A stretch of 64,000 nucleotides of DNA from Eriocheir sinensis (Eukaryota > Arthropoda > Malacostraca > Decapoda > Varunidae). Shown piece by piece: positions 63,441-64,000 of this stretch; positions within the stretch are counted from its first letter, which is position 1, and each line of letters begins with the position of its first letter. Below the pieces are notes generated by a model, which worked only from the letters and a program-made list of their open reading frames with translations, made no database searches and was not told the DNA's origin. The translations under genes and the position numbers were made by a program. Location of the stretch: NCBI RefSeq assembly GCF_024679095.1, contig NW_026111654.1:404492-468491 (forward strand). Direction: 5' to 3'.

Positions 63441-64000
63441 GCTGGTCAGGCTGGCTTATATACACCTGTCCTCCGGCAGCACACGGCCTCCCCTTGAGCC
63501 TCCGGCCAGCCAGGGGCGATGTACGGCCACGCGGCGTGTGCCGAGAGTAATGGGATTAACAGCTCCATTTTGTTGTAGTGAATGAACTAACGCGTTGTTG
63601 TGTTTCCCCAGGCAAAATATATAACAATCGGATCTCTGTAGTCAGTCCTGCTGTCCCTGCAACACAAAACTCAGCGAGGTATTACTGGCTGGAATTGAGT
63701 CCAGTGTGTTGCAGGTGTTGTAGTGTGAACCGCCGCCGCACGTGTTCGTGGCGAGGCGTTTATGTAGTACGTATGATGATAGAGGAGGCTTTGTTGTATT
63801 AAAGCAGACAGCTCCCCGGCACAATGAGCCGCTGAGCCTGATTCCGCAAAGAAAAAATACTTCTATAAAAATTAGAGTCGTTAAACGGCGTACATGATTC
63901 GCCTAGTGAGGTGTCGTATGTTCCTGTTTTAAGACACTGAAGTAACGAGGAGGAGGAAACAGGCAAAGGAAGCTGCCTAAAGCTCAGCAGCGGGCCGCGG
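63441..64000. other. Flank with TATA-like motif, possible upstream LTR part
   Basis: On -, TGTATATAAGCC at about 63462-63451 is a good TATA-box look-alike 20-30 bp upstream of the LTR-like segment, with a GC-rich region before it (63480-63530). It could be the U3 region of the gypsy LTR, but no second copy exists at the other end to test this. Nothing else is recognised to the end of the window. Confidence 0.4.

Overview
The window looks like repeat-rich DNA from an arthropod, most likely a decapod crustacean (a brachyuran crab fits best). The basis is long GT, GA, TA and AAT microsatellites every few kilobases, many tRNA-derived SINEs, several families of crustacean-style LINE, and DNA transposons of the hAT, PIF/Harbinger and Tc1/mariner superfamilies. 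There is no sign of bacterial gene organisation. I found no host protein-coding gene that I can defend. Almost every recognisable coding stretch belongs to a mobile element, and most are broken by frameshifts, stops or 5' truncation. The best open frame is a 537-codon hAT transposase at 4088-5701.

Layout. 1-6.4 kb: a long, diverged inverted repeat (about 300-1031 against 2877-3560 plus 6301-6405). Each arm carries the start of a THAP zinc-finger exon pointing inward. The right arm is split by a hAT-like non-autonomous element (3561-6292, 8-bp target duplication CTGTCCCA), which is itself split by a second hAT (3769-5872, target duplication ATAATAAC) carrying the intact transposase. 6.4-7.6 kb: a near-perfect inverted repeat with arms of about 317 bp. 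8.2-15.4 kb: a decayed PIF/Harbinger element with transposase remnants at its left end and a Myb/SANT gene on the opposite strand, invaded by SINEs, a LINE and local tandem repeats. 16.2-16.8 kb: a minisatellite with no adenine on the + strand. 17.6-22.6 kb: a 102-bp tandem array split by a 4.2-kb Tc1/mariner-type element (TA duplication, about 290-bp inverted repeats, transposase spacing near DD82E).

23.5-50 kb: a LINE and SINE graveyard. It holds at least eight LINE groups, called A to H here for convenience. Group F is a jockey-like element with endonuclease and RT. One further LINE (31.5-34.0 kb) is of the R2/HERO type with a restriction-like endonuclease. tRNA-derived SINE families C and D and many microsatellites lie between them. 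50.5-59.8 kb is nearly all tandem repeat: 1.5 kb of ACC-rich repeat, 3.05 kb of a 31-bp satellite, and 2.5 kb of a 36-bp minisatellite. 60.6-63.5 kb is a degenerate Ty3/gypsy retrotransposon on the - strand.

The genes do not form a pathway. Autonomous elements supply, or once supplied, transposase, RT and endonuclease; SINEs and the short inverted-repeat elements are the likely passengers. Nested insertions give a relative order of events. Coordinates come from reading by eye, so boundaries without a target duplication are accurate to roughly 10-30 bases.
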